DNA of 64,000 nucleotides from Sphingopyxis fribergensis (lineage in GTDB: Bacteria; Pseudomonadota; Alphaproteobacteria; Sphingomonadales; Sphingomonadaceae). Each line of letters opens with the position of its first letter. The first letter of the stretch is position 1. The stretch covers positions 1,650,501-1,714,500 of the forward strand of contig NZ_CP009122.1 in the NCBI RefSeq assembly GCF_000803645.1, in the 5' to 3' direction. Below, piece by piece: positions 35,933 through 45,700 of the stretch. Position numbers and translations under genes: made by a program. Below the pieces are notes generated by a model that saw only the letters and a program-made list of their open reading frames with translations, ran no database searches and was not told the origin of the DNA.

Positions 35933-35967
35933 GTGCGCGGGGTGAGCCCATATGGGCTTCCCCGCAC
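35933..35967 (+). terminator. Hairpin after the alpha/beta hydrolase gene
   Basis: GTGCGCGGGG pairs with CCCCGCAC around an inner AGCCC/GGGCT stem. Short distance after the stop codon; no strong T-run. Confidence 0.5.
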
Positions 35968-36121
35968 ACCAGCGATGGTCTGTACGGCACATCTTTGATG
36001 CCCGCTGTGTCGGGCTCGACCCGCGCAGCCGATCCGAAAAAGGCACCCTATAGAAATTGACGGGAGCCTCCCGCTACTTGGCGCCCGCAGCGCTCGGCCT
36101 CGCGGACAAGCAGGACTTCCG

Positions 36122-37807
36122 ATGATGCTCGACCTTGACGACGTGGACGGCACAATCCGGCGCCGGACCGAGATATGTGTGATTGGCGCCGGAGCGGCGG
36201 GGATCGCGCTGACGCGGCGTCTGCTCGCTGCGGGGCATGAGGTGCTGCTTCTCGAAAGCGGCGGCCGGGATTTCGAGGCGGCGACCGCCGACCTCAACGC
36301 CGGCTCCAACATCGGCGAAGACTATTATCCGCTCCACGACGCGCGAATGCGCTTCTTCGGCGGCACGACCGCGATATGGGGCGGGCGCTGCGCCGAACTC
36401 GATCCCATTGATTTCGAGCGCCGCGACTGGGTTCCCCATTCCGGCTGGCCGATCGGTCGGGATGATCTGGCGCCCTATTATGCGCAAGCGCGTCCGATGT
36501 TCGGCCTTTCGGATCGCCGTTTCGAGGTCGCGGACCTGCGCGCCGCGGGCGTGCCTGTCCCGCAATTCAGGGATCACCTTCTGCACACACCGATCTGGAC
36601 CTTCGATCCGCGCTTCAACCGCTTTACCCTCGATGCCTGCGCCGACATGCAAGCACATCCCCGGTGCCACATCATTTGCCACGCGAGCGTCGTGGGCATC
36701 GCGCAGCGTGCGGGTTCCGTGCAGTGCCTTGAGGCACGGTCGCTGAAGGGTGGGCGGGTGATGGTGATCGCCGACATCGTCGTGCTGGCCGCGGGTGGCA
36801 TAGAAAATGCGCGGCTTCTCCTCGCCTCGCACATTGGCAACGACAATGATCAGGTCGGCCGCTACTTCATGGAACACCCGCACGCGCGCGGCGGCCGCAT
36901 CGTGGGCGGCGACAGCTGGAATCTGCTCAAATCCTTCGCACGGCGCCACCGCGTCGCCGGGCAGGATGTCGCGGCACTCGTAACGCCAGCCGCCGCACTC
37001 CAGCGGCGCGAGGGTATATTGAACAGCTCGCTGACGATCGTAGCCCGCCAACCGGCGCGCGCTGCACAATTTGTCGGCATGCGCGCTTACGGCAGCCTCA
37101 AGCACGATATCGCCCCGACGAGGCGGGGACGCGCGCTCTGGATGGCGACGAAAAAGGCCGCGAACTGGGCGCAGCAGCATATCGATCCGGCACGCCCCTG
37201 GTTACTGCACAAGGCGGGATTAGCCGATATCGCGCTCCTGGTTCGCGCTGAGCAGGCCCCGAACCCCGAAAGTCGCATTACGCTTGGGAGCGAGATCGAT
37301 GCTCTGGGTGTCCGGCGGGTCAATCTCGATTGGCGGTTATCGGATCTCGACAAACGGAGCGTGACGGGATTGGTTCGGGCGCTGGATGAAGAAATAAGCC
37401 GGTTGGAAATAGGGCGGGTCGAGGCCGCGGACTGGCTCGCCGAAGATGGGCCGAACTGGCAAACCGATCCGCTGATCTCTTCGCACCCGATCGGCGGTTA
37501 TCATCATATCGGGACAACTCGGATGTCGTACACTCCGCGCACGGGCGTGGTCGATGCGGATGGACGCGTTCACGGCGTCAGCAATCTCTATATTGTGGGT
37601 TCCTCGACCTTTCCAACCGCAGGTTGGGCAAATCCCACGCTGACGATCGTCGCGCTTGCCTTGCGAACGGCCGACCGCATATCGGCCATGCTGGCCAAGC
37701 GCCACCGAGGATCGGAAACGTCCCGGGTCACTCTGCCTATCCCGTTCTCGGTAATGAGGCGACCCCCGGCGTGCTTGGATGCGCCGGCTAACGACCCCCG
37801 ATTCTGA
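36122..37807 (+). CDS. GMC-family FAD-dependent oxidoreductase
   Basis: 561 residues. The FAD motif GAGAAGIALTRRLL near the N-terminus, GGTTAIWGGR, IENARLLLAS and the C-terminal HPIGGYHHIGTTRMS ... GWANPTLTIVALALRTAD (substrate-side His and Asn) are the GMC signature. No signal peptide. Its last 20 bp overlap the 3' end of the convergent locus B TonB receptor. It may act on a sugar, sterol or alcohol linked to that receptor, but only proximity suggests this. Confidence 0.92.
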   Translation: MMLDLDDVDGTIRRRTEICVIGAGAAGIALTRRLLAAGHEVLLLESGGRDFEAATADLNAGSNIGEDYYPLHDARMRFFGGTTAIWGGRCAELDPIDFERRDWVPHSGWPIGRDDLAPYYAQARPMFGLSDRRFEVADLRAAGVPVPQFRDHLLHTPIWTFDPRFNRFTLDACADMQAHPRCHIICHASVVGIAQRAGSVQCLEARSLKGGRVMVIADIVVLAAGGIENARLLLASHIGNDNDQVGRYFMEHPHARGGRIVGGDSWNLLKSFARRHRVAGQDVAALVTPAAALQRREGILNSSLTIVARQPARAAQFVGMRAYGSLKHDIAPTRRGRALWMATKKAANWAQQHIDPARPWLLHKAGLADIALLVRAEQAPNPESRITLGSEIDALGVRRVNLDWRLSDLDKRSVTGLVRALDEEISRLEIGRVEAADWLAEDGPNWQTDPLISSHPIGGYHHIGTTRMSYTPRTGVVDADGRVHGVSNLYIVGSSTFPTAGWANPTLTIVALALRTADRISAMLAKRHRGSETSRVTLPIPFSVMRRPPACLDAPANDPRF

Positions 37808-40142
37808 TGCCGAGGCTGACACGGCGGGGCGTTTGCGGGACAAAAAGATCTGATTCGGCCGGTTGGGCGAGCGACCCGAGCGCGAAGCGGTTTCCGGCGG
37901 CGTCGAAAAGATTGGAAACGCCGAGATGGAGTTTGGCGCTGCCCAATTTCAGCGACGCGTCGAGATCAACATCGGAAAAGCCGCCTTGCTCCCGCCCGAG
38001 TTCGGGGCCGATGCCCAGCCGCGACCGGCCGGTGTGGCGCAGCGTCGCCGATAATCGATAGGGATTTTTTGCTGAAGACGGACTATCGTATTGGACGGCC
38101 AGCCGGGCGTTCATGTCTGGAATATTGGGCAAGCGCCCCTCGGCGACGATGATGTGGCTCGGTTCCGCGGCGTTGACGATGGCCCGGTTCATCGTCACGG
38201 CGCCGTTCAGTGTCAGGCATTCGGACAAGCGCAATTGCGCATTCGTCTCGATCGTCAATGTCCTCGCATCGCCGATATTCGCGGCCGTCAGATAGCCGGC
38301 ATGGTCGATGATATCGGCCTGCACGTTGCGCCAGCGGCCCGCCGATAAGCTCAAGGCCCCGGTCAGCGTCCGACCTTCGCCGTCGGGACGGCGCACCGCT
38401 GCCTCCCACGCGGAATAGTGATCGCCAGACAGCGCGATGAAACCGGCAGATGATGCCGCTGCGGTCGGCGGGCGATAGCTTTCGGCATAGCGAACAAGCA
38501 ACTGTATGTCGCTGGGCAGCGTCAGCAAGGCCGATGCGCCGGGAAGTATCTTCCATCCCGCGTCGCTCCAGTCGAAAGGGGCCTCTGGGGAATTCGCGCC
38601 CGACATGTGCAGACCCCGGCCGCGCCATCGCGCCGCCCGTGCGCCGATCGAGAGGGCGAGGGGACCGATTGCCTCCGACGCTTCTCCGAACAGGATATAT
38701 TCGCGTATCGAGGCTGCGGTGTTTGTTTCGAACGGTGCCTCGCTCCGGTAAAGCAACGACGAGGAAAAACGGGTCCGACTATCGACCATAGACCCGCCGA
38801 CGAGCCAGCCGTTGCCCGCTGATCCCGAGCGGCTGACCCGAATTTCGGCCGAACTGACGTCCGACATCTCGCGTCGGGCGAGGGCCAGCGTGTTGGGAAG
38901 CGGCTCGCTTGCGTCGAAAATATCGCGCAGGCGCGCGTGCGAATGCGACAAGTTCGCCGCGATATCGACCCCTTCTTGCTCGCCGCGGAGCGTCGTCGAT
39001 ACCAGGCGGAAGCGGTTCGAGTAAGGCTGCGCAATGGCGGCCGCCCGCGCCAAAGGACCGACGCGGCGGTCGACATAGCCCGCATCGCGGCCCTCGATAT
39101 CCTGCCAGACGCTGAGCATCTCGGCGCGCCAGGCACCGTCAGGCGCGACGGCCAGCGCGGCCCGGCCTCCGGATATGTCGAGCCGGTTGCTGTTGATGAC
39201 GCCCCGCGCAACATCGTCGATATAGCCGCCTTCGCGCACCCGATAACCGACGAGGCGGACGGCGCCCTCGCTCCACCCGAGCGGGAGATTCACCATCGCG
39301 GCGGCTTCCGCCCCCAGCGCCCCGCCCTTGATGGCCGAGGTCGACAGGATAGCGTACAACTGCGTGTGGTCAGGGTCGGGCTGGTTGGGTTCGATCCGCA
39401 TGATCCCGCCGAGCGAACCCGCGCCATAAAGTGTGCCCTGCGGTCCGAGCAGAATTTCGGTGCGGGCGATGTCATATAGGCGAAGATCGGGGTCGGGCCC
39501 CGAATAGTTGAGGCGCGCTTCGCCAAGATATTGCCCGACTATCGCCTGTGTATGTCCGCTGAAGCTGGAATCGCCGACCCCGCGCAGGAACAGCTTGTCG
39601 CGGCCGGGCCCCAGATGGGTCGAACTGAGCGATGTTCCGGCGCGTTCGATCGCTTCGGTGCCGCGGAATTCGGCTTGGGCAAGATCATCCGCCTCGATGG
39701 TCTGAACAATGCCCTGATATTGTGATCGGCTCGTCTGTCGCTTGCTTGCGGTGACGATGATCTCGGCCCTGGGTTGCATCTTTTGAATTTTGGGCGCGGG
39801 GAGGGCGGTCAGGTTCGCGCTTCGTCGCGGTCTTCGGCGGGGCGCGGGAACGAGGCGGAAACTGGAGGAATCGAGCACGACCACGTCGACCTCCAGGCCC
39901 CGAACCATCCTGCGCAGCGCCTGATCCGCTGTCATCCTGCCACGGATCTTGCCAATTTTCAGATCGGCCATCGACGGATCGGCCAGCGCGATGCTCGACC
40001 GGGTTTGTGCGCCGAGCGCCCGCAGACCGGCTTTTAACGTGCCGGCTTGAATCTCGATCCACGTCATGTCTCGGGCGTGCGCGGGACTCCCCAGCGCGAG
40101 GGCGGCGCCCGCAGCGGCGGCGATGCCGTAACCGCGCCTCAT
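37788..40142 (-). CDS. TonB-dependent transducer with STN signalling domain (locus B)
   Basis: 784 residues from MRRGYGIAAAAGAALALGSPAHA (signal peptide). STN domain (IEIQAGTLKAGLRALGAQTR to about residue 95), TonB-box-like AEIIVTASKR, plug with SSTHLGPGRDKLFLRGVGDSSF and GPQGTLYGAGSLGGIMRI, then the barrel. Shares GPDPDLRLYD, ARxNYSGP/ARINHNGP and other phrases with the locus A receptor, so they are paralogues. Start overlaps the fecR stop by 4 bp. The C-terminus (GIRIGGR) lacks the usual final phenylalanine, which is slightly unusual. Confidence 0.92.
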   Translation of the reverse strand: MRRGYGIAAAAGAALALGSPAHARDMTWIEIQAGTLKAGLRALGAQTRSSIALADPSMADLKIGKIRGRMTADQALRRMVRGLEVDVVVLDSSSFRLVPAPRRRPRRSANLTALPAPKIQKMQPRAEIIVTASKRQTSRSQYQGIVQTIEADDLAQAEFRGTEAIERAGTSLSSTHLGPGRDKLFLRGVGDSSFSGHTQAIVGQYLGEARLNYSGPDPDLRLYDIARTEILLGPQGTLYGAGSLGGIMRIEPNQPDPDHTQLYAILSTSAIKGGALGAEAAAMVNLPLGWSEGAVRLVGYRVREGGYIDDVARGVINSNRLDISGGRAALAVAPDGAWRAEMLSVWQDIEGRDAGYVDRRVGPLARAAAIAQPYSNRFRLVSTTLRGEQEGVDIAANLSHSHARLRDIFDASEPLPNTLALARREMSDVSSAEIRVSRSGSAGNGWLVGGSMVDSRTRFSSSLLYRSEAPFETNTAASIREYILFGEASEAIGPLALSIGARAARWRGRGLHMSGANSPEAPFDWSDAGWKILPGASALLTLPSDIQLLVRYAESYRPPTAAASSAGFIALSGDHYSAWEAAVRRPDGEGRTLTGALSLSAGRWRNVQADIIDHAGYLTAANIGDARTLTIETNAQLRLSECLTLNGAVTMNRAIVNAAEPSHIIVAEGRLPNIPDMNARLAVQYDSPSSAKNPYRLSATLRHTGRSRLGIGPELGREQGGFSDVDLDASLKLGSAKLHLGVSNLFDAAGNRFALGSLAQPAESDLFVPQTPRRVSLGIRIGGR

Positions 40143-41074
40143 TTTCCGGGTGACAGCGTCCACCCATCGCCGTCGCGGCGCACATCGACACCAAGCAGCG
40201 GTCCAAATCGCACCATGCTGTGTTCGACGTCGATATCGAGCTGGATCGTCGCACTGATCCGCATATTCGCAGCGCCCGGTGAAACCGAAACAGGGGCTCC
40301 CAGTTCGCGCGAAAGATCGGCCGCGACGGTTTGGAGCGGCGCATTATCGTAATCGAGCCTTGGGGTGGCCCAGCGGCCGATCGCTTCCGTCGCGATCGAA
40401 CCGCGAACCACGCGATTGCCAGTTGCAACAAGCTGCTCGCCCGGACGCAGTTCGGCCCGGATATTCCCGGCCTGAAACGCGACCGCGCCTTCGGCGACGG
40501 CGACCTCGGTGCTGTCGCCTTTTCGAGTGACGGTGAAGCGCGTTCCCAGATTCTGGACCATGCCGCCATCGAAAGTGACGCGAAACCGCGTGCGCGGATC
40601 GTGGACGACATCGAATAGTGCCCCGCCGGTGACAAGCTCCGCCGAGCGCGGCTTGTCGCTGTCGAGCCGCAACCGCGTCGCTTCGTTCAGGACGATCCGG
40701 CTGCCGTCGGCGAGCGATATATGCTTTCGCTGTCCCTCTCGTGTCGCGACTTCATACGTGCCGTCGGGTCGGAGCGTGAGGAAGGCGAGCATGGCAAATG
40801 CCGCCGCGGCGCCGGTCGCGAACAAGCCGGTCCGCCGCCATCGTTTCGGCGGGTCGCTGGCGGCATCGGCGCGGGAAATAAACGGCGGCGGGTCAGCCGC
40901 CAGGTCGTCGGCAATCGCGGCGTCGAGTGCCATGAGCCGCTGGTAATGGGCCGCGTGCGCGGCGTCGGCTTCGAGCCATATGGTAAACCCATCCCAGTCG
41001 TCGAACAGAGGGTCGCGCTGACGGGCGAGCCAGTCGATAGCGGCGTTTTGCGGATCGGGCCCATGTTCAGCCAT
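40139..41074 (-). CDS. FecR-type sigma regulator (locus B)
   Basis: 311 residues: N-terminal DUF4880-like region (IDWLARQRDPLFDDWDGFTI), one membrane helix at about 83-101, FecR domain (HISLADGSRIVLNEATRLRL, LGTRFTVTRKGD, VAEGAVAF) and a C-terminal STN-like tail. Overlaps the sigma gene by 8 bp and the receptor by 4 bp. Same role predicted as in locus A. Confidence 0.93.
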   Translation of the reverse strand: MAEHGPDPQNAAIDWLARQRDPLFDDWDGFTIWLEADAAHAAHYQRLMALDAAIADDLAADPPPFISRADAASDPPKRWRRTGLFATGAAAAFAMLAFLTLRPDGTYEVATREGQRKHISLADGSRIVLNEATRLRLDSDKPRSAELVTGGALFDVVHDPRTRFRVTFDGGMVQNLGTRFTVTRKGDSTEVAVAEGAVAFQAGNIRAELRPGEQLVATGNRVVRGSIATEAIGRWATPRLDYDNAPLQTVAADLSRELGAPVSVSPGAANMRISATIQLDIDVEHSMVRFGPLLGVDVRRDGDGWTLSPGK

Positions 41075-41615
41075 TGTCTTCTTCCTTCAACGCCGCAATC
41101 GCGCGATAGGCGCGCTGAATGTCCTTTTCCACCGCGCTCAGGCTGAGGTGATAGCGTTCTGCAATGATGCGCTGGCTCAGCCCTTCGACGCGAAAGAGAA
41201 AGAAGATTTCCTGCACGCGCGTGCCACACGCGGCGAGACGGCTTCGGGCTCGCGCGATTTCCTCCTTTGCGGCCAGGCCAGCCTCCGCGGCGCTCGCCAC
41301 GCCGACAAGATGTGCCTCTCCCCAGGCTGCTTCGCGCGCTATATTGCGGGCGTCCGTGCGATAGTCGTTGAGCATCAGATTGTTCGCCGCGCGATAAAGA
41401 TAGCTGAGCGGATCGAAGATCGGCCCGGCCGGATTCGATGCGATCCGAACCCATAGCTCCTGAACAAGGTCTTCGGCACGGGCGCCCGCGCCGCGGGCGC
41501 GCAGGAAGCGCAGCAGCCGGTCGCGGTGCGTGAGGTAGACGGCTTCGAGACCAGTGGGAGGCGCGTCGGCGGCTTTGGTTTTCGCCCGCTCGGTCACGAC
41601 TTGCCCGCGTGCCAT
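41067..41615 (-). CDS. FecI-type ECF sigma factor (locus B)
   Basis: About 182 residues from MARGQVVTERAK, one base after the TIGR03032 stop. Region 2 is RLLRFLRARGAGARAEDLVQE and LSYLYRAANNLMLNDYR; region 4 is LSQRIIAERYHLSLSAVEKD. The gene follows TIGR03032 so closely that in this locus the sigma may be transcribed from the autotransporter promoter, making a positive-feedback arrangement possible. Confidence 0.92.
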   Translation of the reverse strand: MARGQVVTERAKTKAADAPPTGLEAVYLTHRDRLLRFLRARGAGARAEDLVQELWVRIASNPAGPIFDPLSYLYRAANNLMLNDYRTDARNIAREAAWGEAHLVGVASAAEAGLAAKEEIARARSRLAACGTRVQEIFFLFRVEGLSQRIIAERYHLSLSAVEKDIQRAYRAIAALKEEDNG

Positions 41616-41616
41616 C

Positions 41617-42684
41617 TCAGGCCATTTCGCCAAGCGCGCGAACGGCGAGGACGGGCAGCGAGTCGAAGGTGAGCATCCGGTCCGCCTCCGCGCTGCGCGG
41701 TGCCACCGCCGAGGGGCAGAGAATTTCCGGCATTGCGACGATGTCGAAAAGCTCGCTCTGTGGTCCGTGAAAACGCAGCCATTCTATAATGTTACCGCTC
41801 GCGAGTTCGACCACCATCACCCCGCACCATGGGGTGCCGCCGCCTATGCTGATCTGCTTGTCGATTGGCAAGCCCGCGAATGTTTCCTCGCGTGGTTTGG
41901 AAAGCGTCACGAGCGCGTGCCCGTTGTGGATCGAGAGGCCGCGCAGGAAGCCGGGGCAGAAGGCGACATCCCGGCGCTCGCTGGTATCGAGATTAAAACG
42001 GACGATCTGACCGCGTCCGCTTTCGAGGAAGAACAAATTGCGTCCGACCAGCCGCGGCGAGTGCGGCATCGACAGCCCGTCTGCCACGGTCGCCCCGGTC
42101 GCAACATCGATGATCAGCCCGCCGTCGCGGCGCTGATCGCGCCAGCCGCCCACGATGTCGCTGCGTCCCGCCGCGGTGACGAAAGCGGGCTCGCCATCGG
42201 CGCCGAAGGCCACGCCGTTGAGGTGGCAGCGATCCTCGGGGGTGAGGCGGCTGATGAAATCGGGCTTCCAGAGCGGGCGGAAACTGTGCCGGATGCTGGG
42301 GGTGGCGAGACAGGAATAGGCAGTGTTGACGAAGACGATCTGCCCGCCGCGCGTCACCCCCATTTCGTGGATATCGAGATCGCCCGTGATCTGCGCATTG
42401 CGGGGCACGAAGACCGCGTCATGGCCGGCATCGTCCTGTTCCCCCGGTGGCAGGATATTCTCGAGCCGCCATATCTCGCGCCGGCCCGCTAGATAGAGCC
42501 GCCCCGGCCGCCAAGCGAGCCCCATGGCACGGTCGAAGGCGCAGCGGCTGACCGCCACTGCGCCTTCGGGATGCGAGCCCACCAGGACCAGAAGCCCCGT
42601 CTGATAGGATGTGCAGGCGAAGCTGAGCCGGTTGTCGCGCAGCCAACCGGCCAGTCCGCGCGACGCGGATATGTCGTCCGTCAA
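41617..42684 (-). CDS. TIGR03032-family protein (locus B)
   Basis: 355 residues from a TTG start, with GGAG eight bases upstream; no in-frame ATG is near. Lacks the 45-residue tail of the locus A copy. Core motifs match: TSYQTGLLVLVG, WRPGRLYLA, VPRNAQITGDLDIHE, EDRCHLNGVAF, SMPHSPRLVG, ESGRGQIVRF and FCPGFLRGLS. No signal peptide, so cytoplasmic. Sits 37 bp after the autotransporter and directly before the sigma gene. Function of the family unknown to me. Confidence 0.86.
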   Translation of the reverse strand: MTDDISASRGLAGWLRDNRLSFACTSYQTGLLVLVGSHPEGAVAVSRCAFDRAMGLAWRPGRLYLAGRREIWRLENILPPGEQDDAGHDAVFVPRNAQITGDLDIHEMGVTRGGQIVFVNTAYSCLATPSIRHSFRPLWKPDFISRLTPEDRCHLNGVAFGADGEPAFVTAAGRSDIVGGWRDQRRDGGLIIDVATGATVADGLSMPHSPRLVGRNLFFLESGRGQIVRFNLDTSERRDVAFCPGFLRGLSIHNGHALVTLSKPREETFAGLPIDKQISIGGGTPWCGVMVVELASGNIIEWLRFHGPQSELFDIVAMPEILCPSAVAPRSAEADRMLTFDSLPVLAVRALGEMA

Positions 42685-42721
42685 ATCCGCATCTCCGTTC
42701 GAATAGGGCGCTCCCGCATCG

Positions 42722-45700
42722 TCAGAAACCGATCCGGAAACCGACGCGGCCGGTCAGCCCGTCATAGCCGCTGCCGATTTCGCCCTGGCCTTCGGCGAAG
42801 GCTTCGAAGCCACCCGCGGCGCGATAGGACAGGCCGACGCGCCCTTCGCCGAAGGTTCCAAGCCGGTCGCCCTCGATGCGCTGGCTTTCGCCGGCGGTGA
42901 CGGTCAGGCCATAGTCGTCGCCGAAGATCCGCACGGCGTTGCCGCTGGCATAGAGGGTAAGCGCTCCGCCGTTTGCGAAATGGCTCGTGCCGCCGAAGCG
43001 TGCGCCGATGCGTGCCTTGACCTGTTTGGATGTTTCGAACTCGAGCCGCTGGGTCGCGGTGCCAAGGCTGTCGACGTCGGTCGCCGACCAGGCCAGGCCG
43101 ACGGCCGGTTCGACGAACATGCCCGTGCTGCCGAAGCGCATCCCGACCTCGCCGTCGGCGCCCCAGGTCGAGCCGTCGAGATCGTGCGCCGATGCGAACG
43201 CCGTGGTGTCCAGTTCGACGTCATGATGGTCATATTTGACGAGCAGGTTGGCGAAGAGCCGCTCACCGACATAGGCGGCATAGATGCCGACGTTGGCGGT
43301 CGACAGTTCGATCCGCTCGCCGCCGCCGCGATAGCGCAGCTTCGAGGTCGCATAGCCGCCGGTCAGGCCGACGCGCAGGGCACCCGTTTCGCCGCCGCTT
43401 CCGAACAGGTCATAGCCGATCTGGCCGCCCTGCTGTGTCTGACGATAGTCGAGGTCGATCGCATCGTCGCCGTCGGTTATGGTCCAGTCGCGCGTCGCGC
43501 GGCCGCCCTGCAGCGACCCCCAAAGGCGCGGAACCGTGCCGAGGTCGCCCATCAACGCATCGCGGCGCGACAGGCCCTGCGCGCGCCATATATCGGCGCT
43601 CGTATCCCACATATGGTCTGCGGCCTGGAGCGCGCCGAGCTGGCGAAATGTGCCCGCGCCCGCGCGGCCGACGAGGCTGTAGCTGCCGCTCGCCGCGTCA
43701 TAGGTCAACGCATAGCGGACAAGGCCGATGTCGCGCGTCGCGTCGGCGAGCACAAAGGCATCGGCGGTCGATTGGCCTTCGACTTCGACGAGCAGGACGC
43801 CCTTGGCCGCGGTGATCTTCGCTTCGGTCGGATCGGTGGTCAGCGCGATCGCGGTCGATCCCGATGCCGAACCTTCGATGACGAGACGGTCCGACGCGCG
43901 GCCGGCGCCGTCGATGTCGAGGTACACGACCGCATCGCCTTGTCCGACATAGTCGCCGGAAATCGTCAGAACGTCGCCCGTCTTTTCGTTACGCAGGTCG
44001 ATTGCGCCGCTGTTCTCGAAACGCTCAAGCCCGTTGAGCCGCACATCGCCCCCGGCGCGAAGCGTGCCACTGTTGCGCAGGACATCGGTGCCGCTGCCGA
44101 AATCGCTATCCTTGGTGACGACGAAAAGCCCGGCATTGTCGAACAGGTCGTCGCCCCCGGCAAACTGCAGTCCGCCGGTAATCGTACCGCTGTTTTCGAG
44201 TGCGATCGCGCCGCGGTCGACGCGAATGGCAAAGCCTTCGCCTGCTTCGATCGTGCCGCGATTGACGATTTTCGCATTGCCGGCGAAGGCGGGAAAATCG
44301 ACTGGCGGCGCAACGGCGGCAACGCCGATTTGTCCGTCCTGCGTGTCTTTTCCGGGGTTGGGGCAGGGGTTGGGCGACCCGTCGCCGACGTCCGGCAGGA
44401 CACAGCGCTGGCCGATCGCATCGATCACCAGCCCGTTCTGGCCGCCGACAATGCGCGCGTCTGCCCCGATTTCGATCGAGACATTCTCGCCTCTCGCCAT
44501 GACCGCGTTGGCATCTTGCGAACGGATTTCGCCGCGCAGATCGAGTGTGACATTCTCGATCATGTCGGTGTCGATTGCCGCGCCCGATACCGCGCTGACA
44601 TTGCCGGCAAGGATCGTGGCGCTGCCAAGACCGCGCGCGCTGATCCCCATCGAAGCCTCGCCGCTGACGGCGACATTCGCGGCGCGGATGTCGATATTCC
44701 CGGTAAAGGGCACGGGTTCGCCGGGAATATGACCGCTATAAAATTCCACGAACTGGGTTCGCGCGTGGATGCCATTTGCGCCGGCGCCTTCGGTCGTCAC
44801 CTTTTGCGCTTCGATCGAAACCTGGCCGTCCTCACCAACGGCGCGGATACCTGCGGAATGATCGCCGATCGTCGAGATTTCGCCCGTCGCCAGGATGGTT
44901 GCGGACCCGTATCGGCCGACAACCCACAGCGCATCGGCGGATTCGCCTTGGGTGCTCACGCGGCCGTTCGTCAGCACGAAATTGTCGCCGCGTGTCGTCG
45001 CGCTCAGAATTCCGACCGATCGTTCGCCCTTCGTCTCCAACGAACCGAGGACGCGGACATCGTTGGTCCGGCCCATTGCAAAAATGCCGGTTGACGCATC
45101 GCCATTCGTAACGACCTTGCCGGCAATGATCGCCACCTCGCCGCGCGTCGCTTCGGCGCGGATGCCGGTTGCCAGCACGCCGTCGGTGGAAACATCCTGC
45201 ACGCGCAGACTGGCGCTGCCGTATGTCGACGCTGCCTGGGCGCCGATCGCCTGATCGCCCTTCACATGGACCGATCCTGCATCGACGTCCGCTGCGCCGT
45301 CGAAGGACTGGGCGCCGATGCCGCCACCGTTTTCGGCGGTGAGCGTTCCGACACGCGCATAGGCGTTGCCCCAACCCGCCACGGCGAAAATGCCGCCGCT
45401 CTGCTCGCCCGTGAACGTTGCGTTCTCGACAGACACATAGGCGGTATCGAGGGCCGTCACCGCGACGCCCGCATTCCCGAAACCGTCGATGTTCAGATCG
45501 CCGACATTGACTATGGCGCTGCTCTCGCTGTCGACGAACACGCCGACGTTGTAATTTCCGGACAGATTGACGCGCCCGACCGAGATGGAGGTGACGCCCG
45601 CCAACATTTGCTCTTCCCACAAAACGCCGTTCGTCGCGTTGATGCCCCAGATATAGTCACCATTGCCTTCGATCGTGTCGACCACGATCTCGGTATCGCC

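Noticed and set aside
42980..45094. 704-codon plus-strand open frame opposite autotransporter B
   Set aside because: Antisense shadow of a GC-rich repeat gene; arginine/alanine-rich translation with no domain and no ribosome site.
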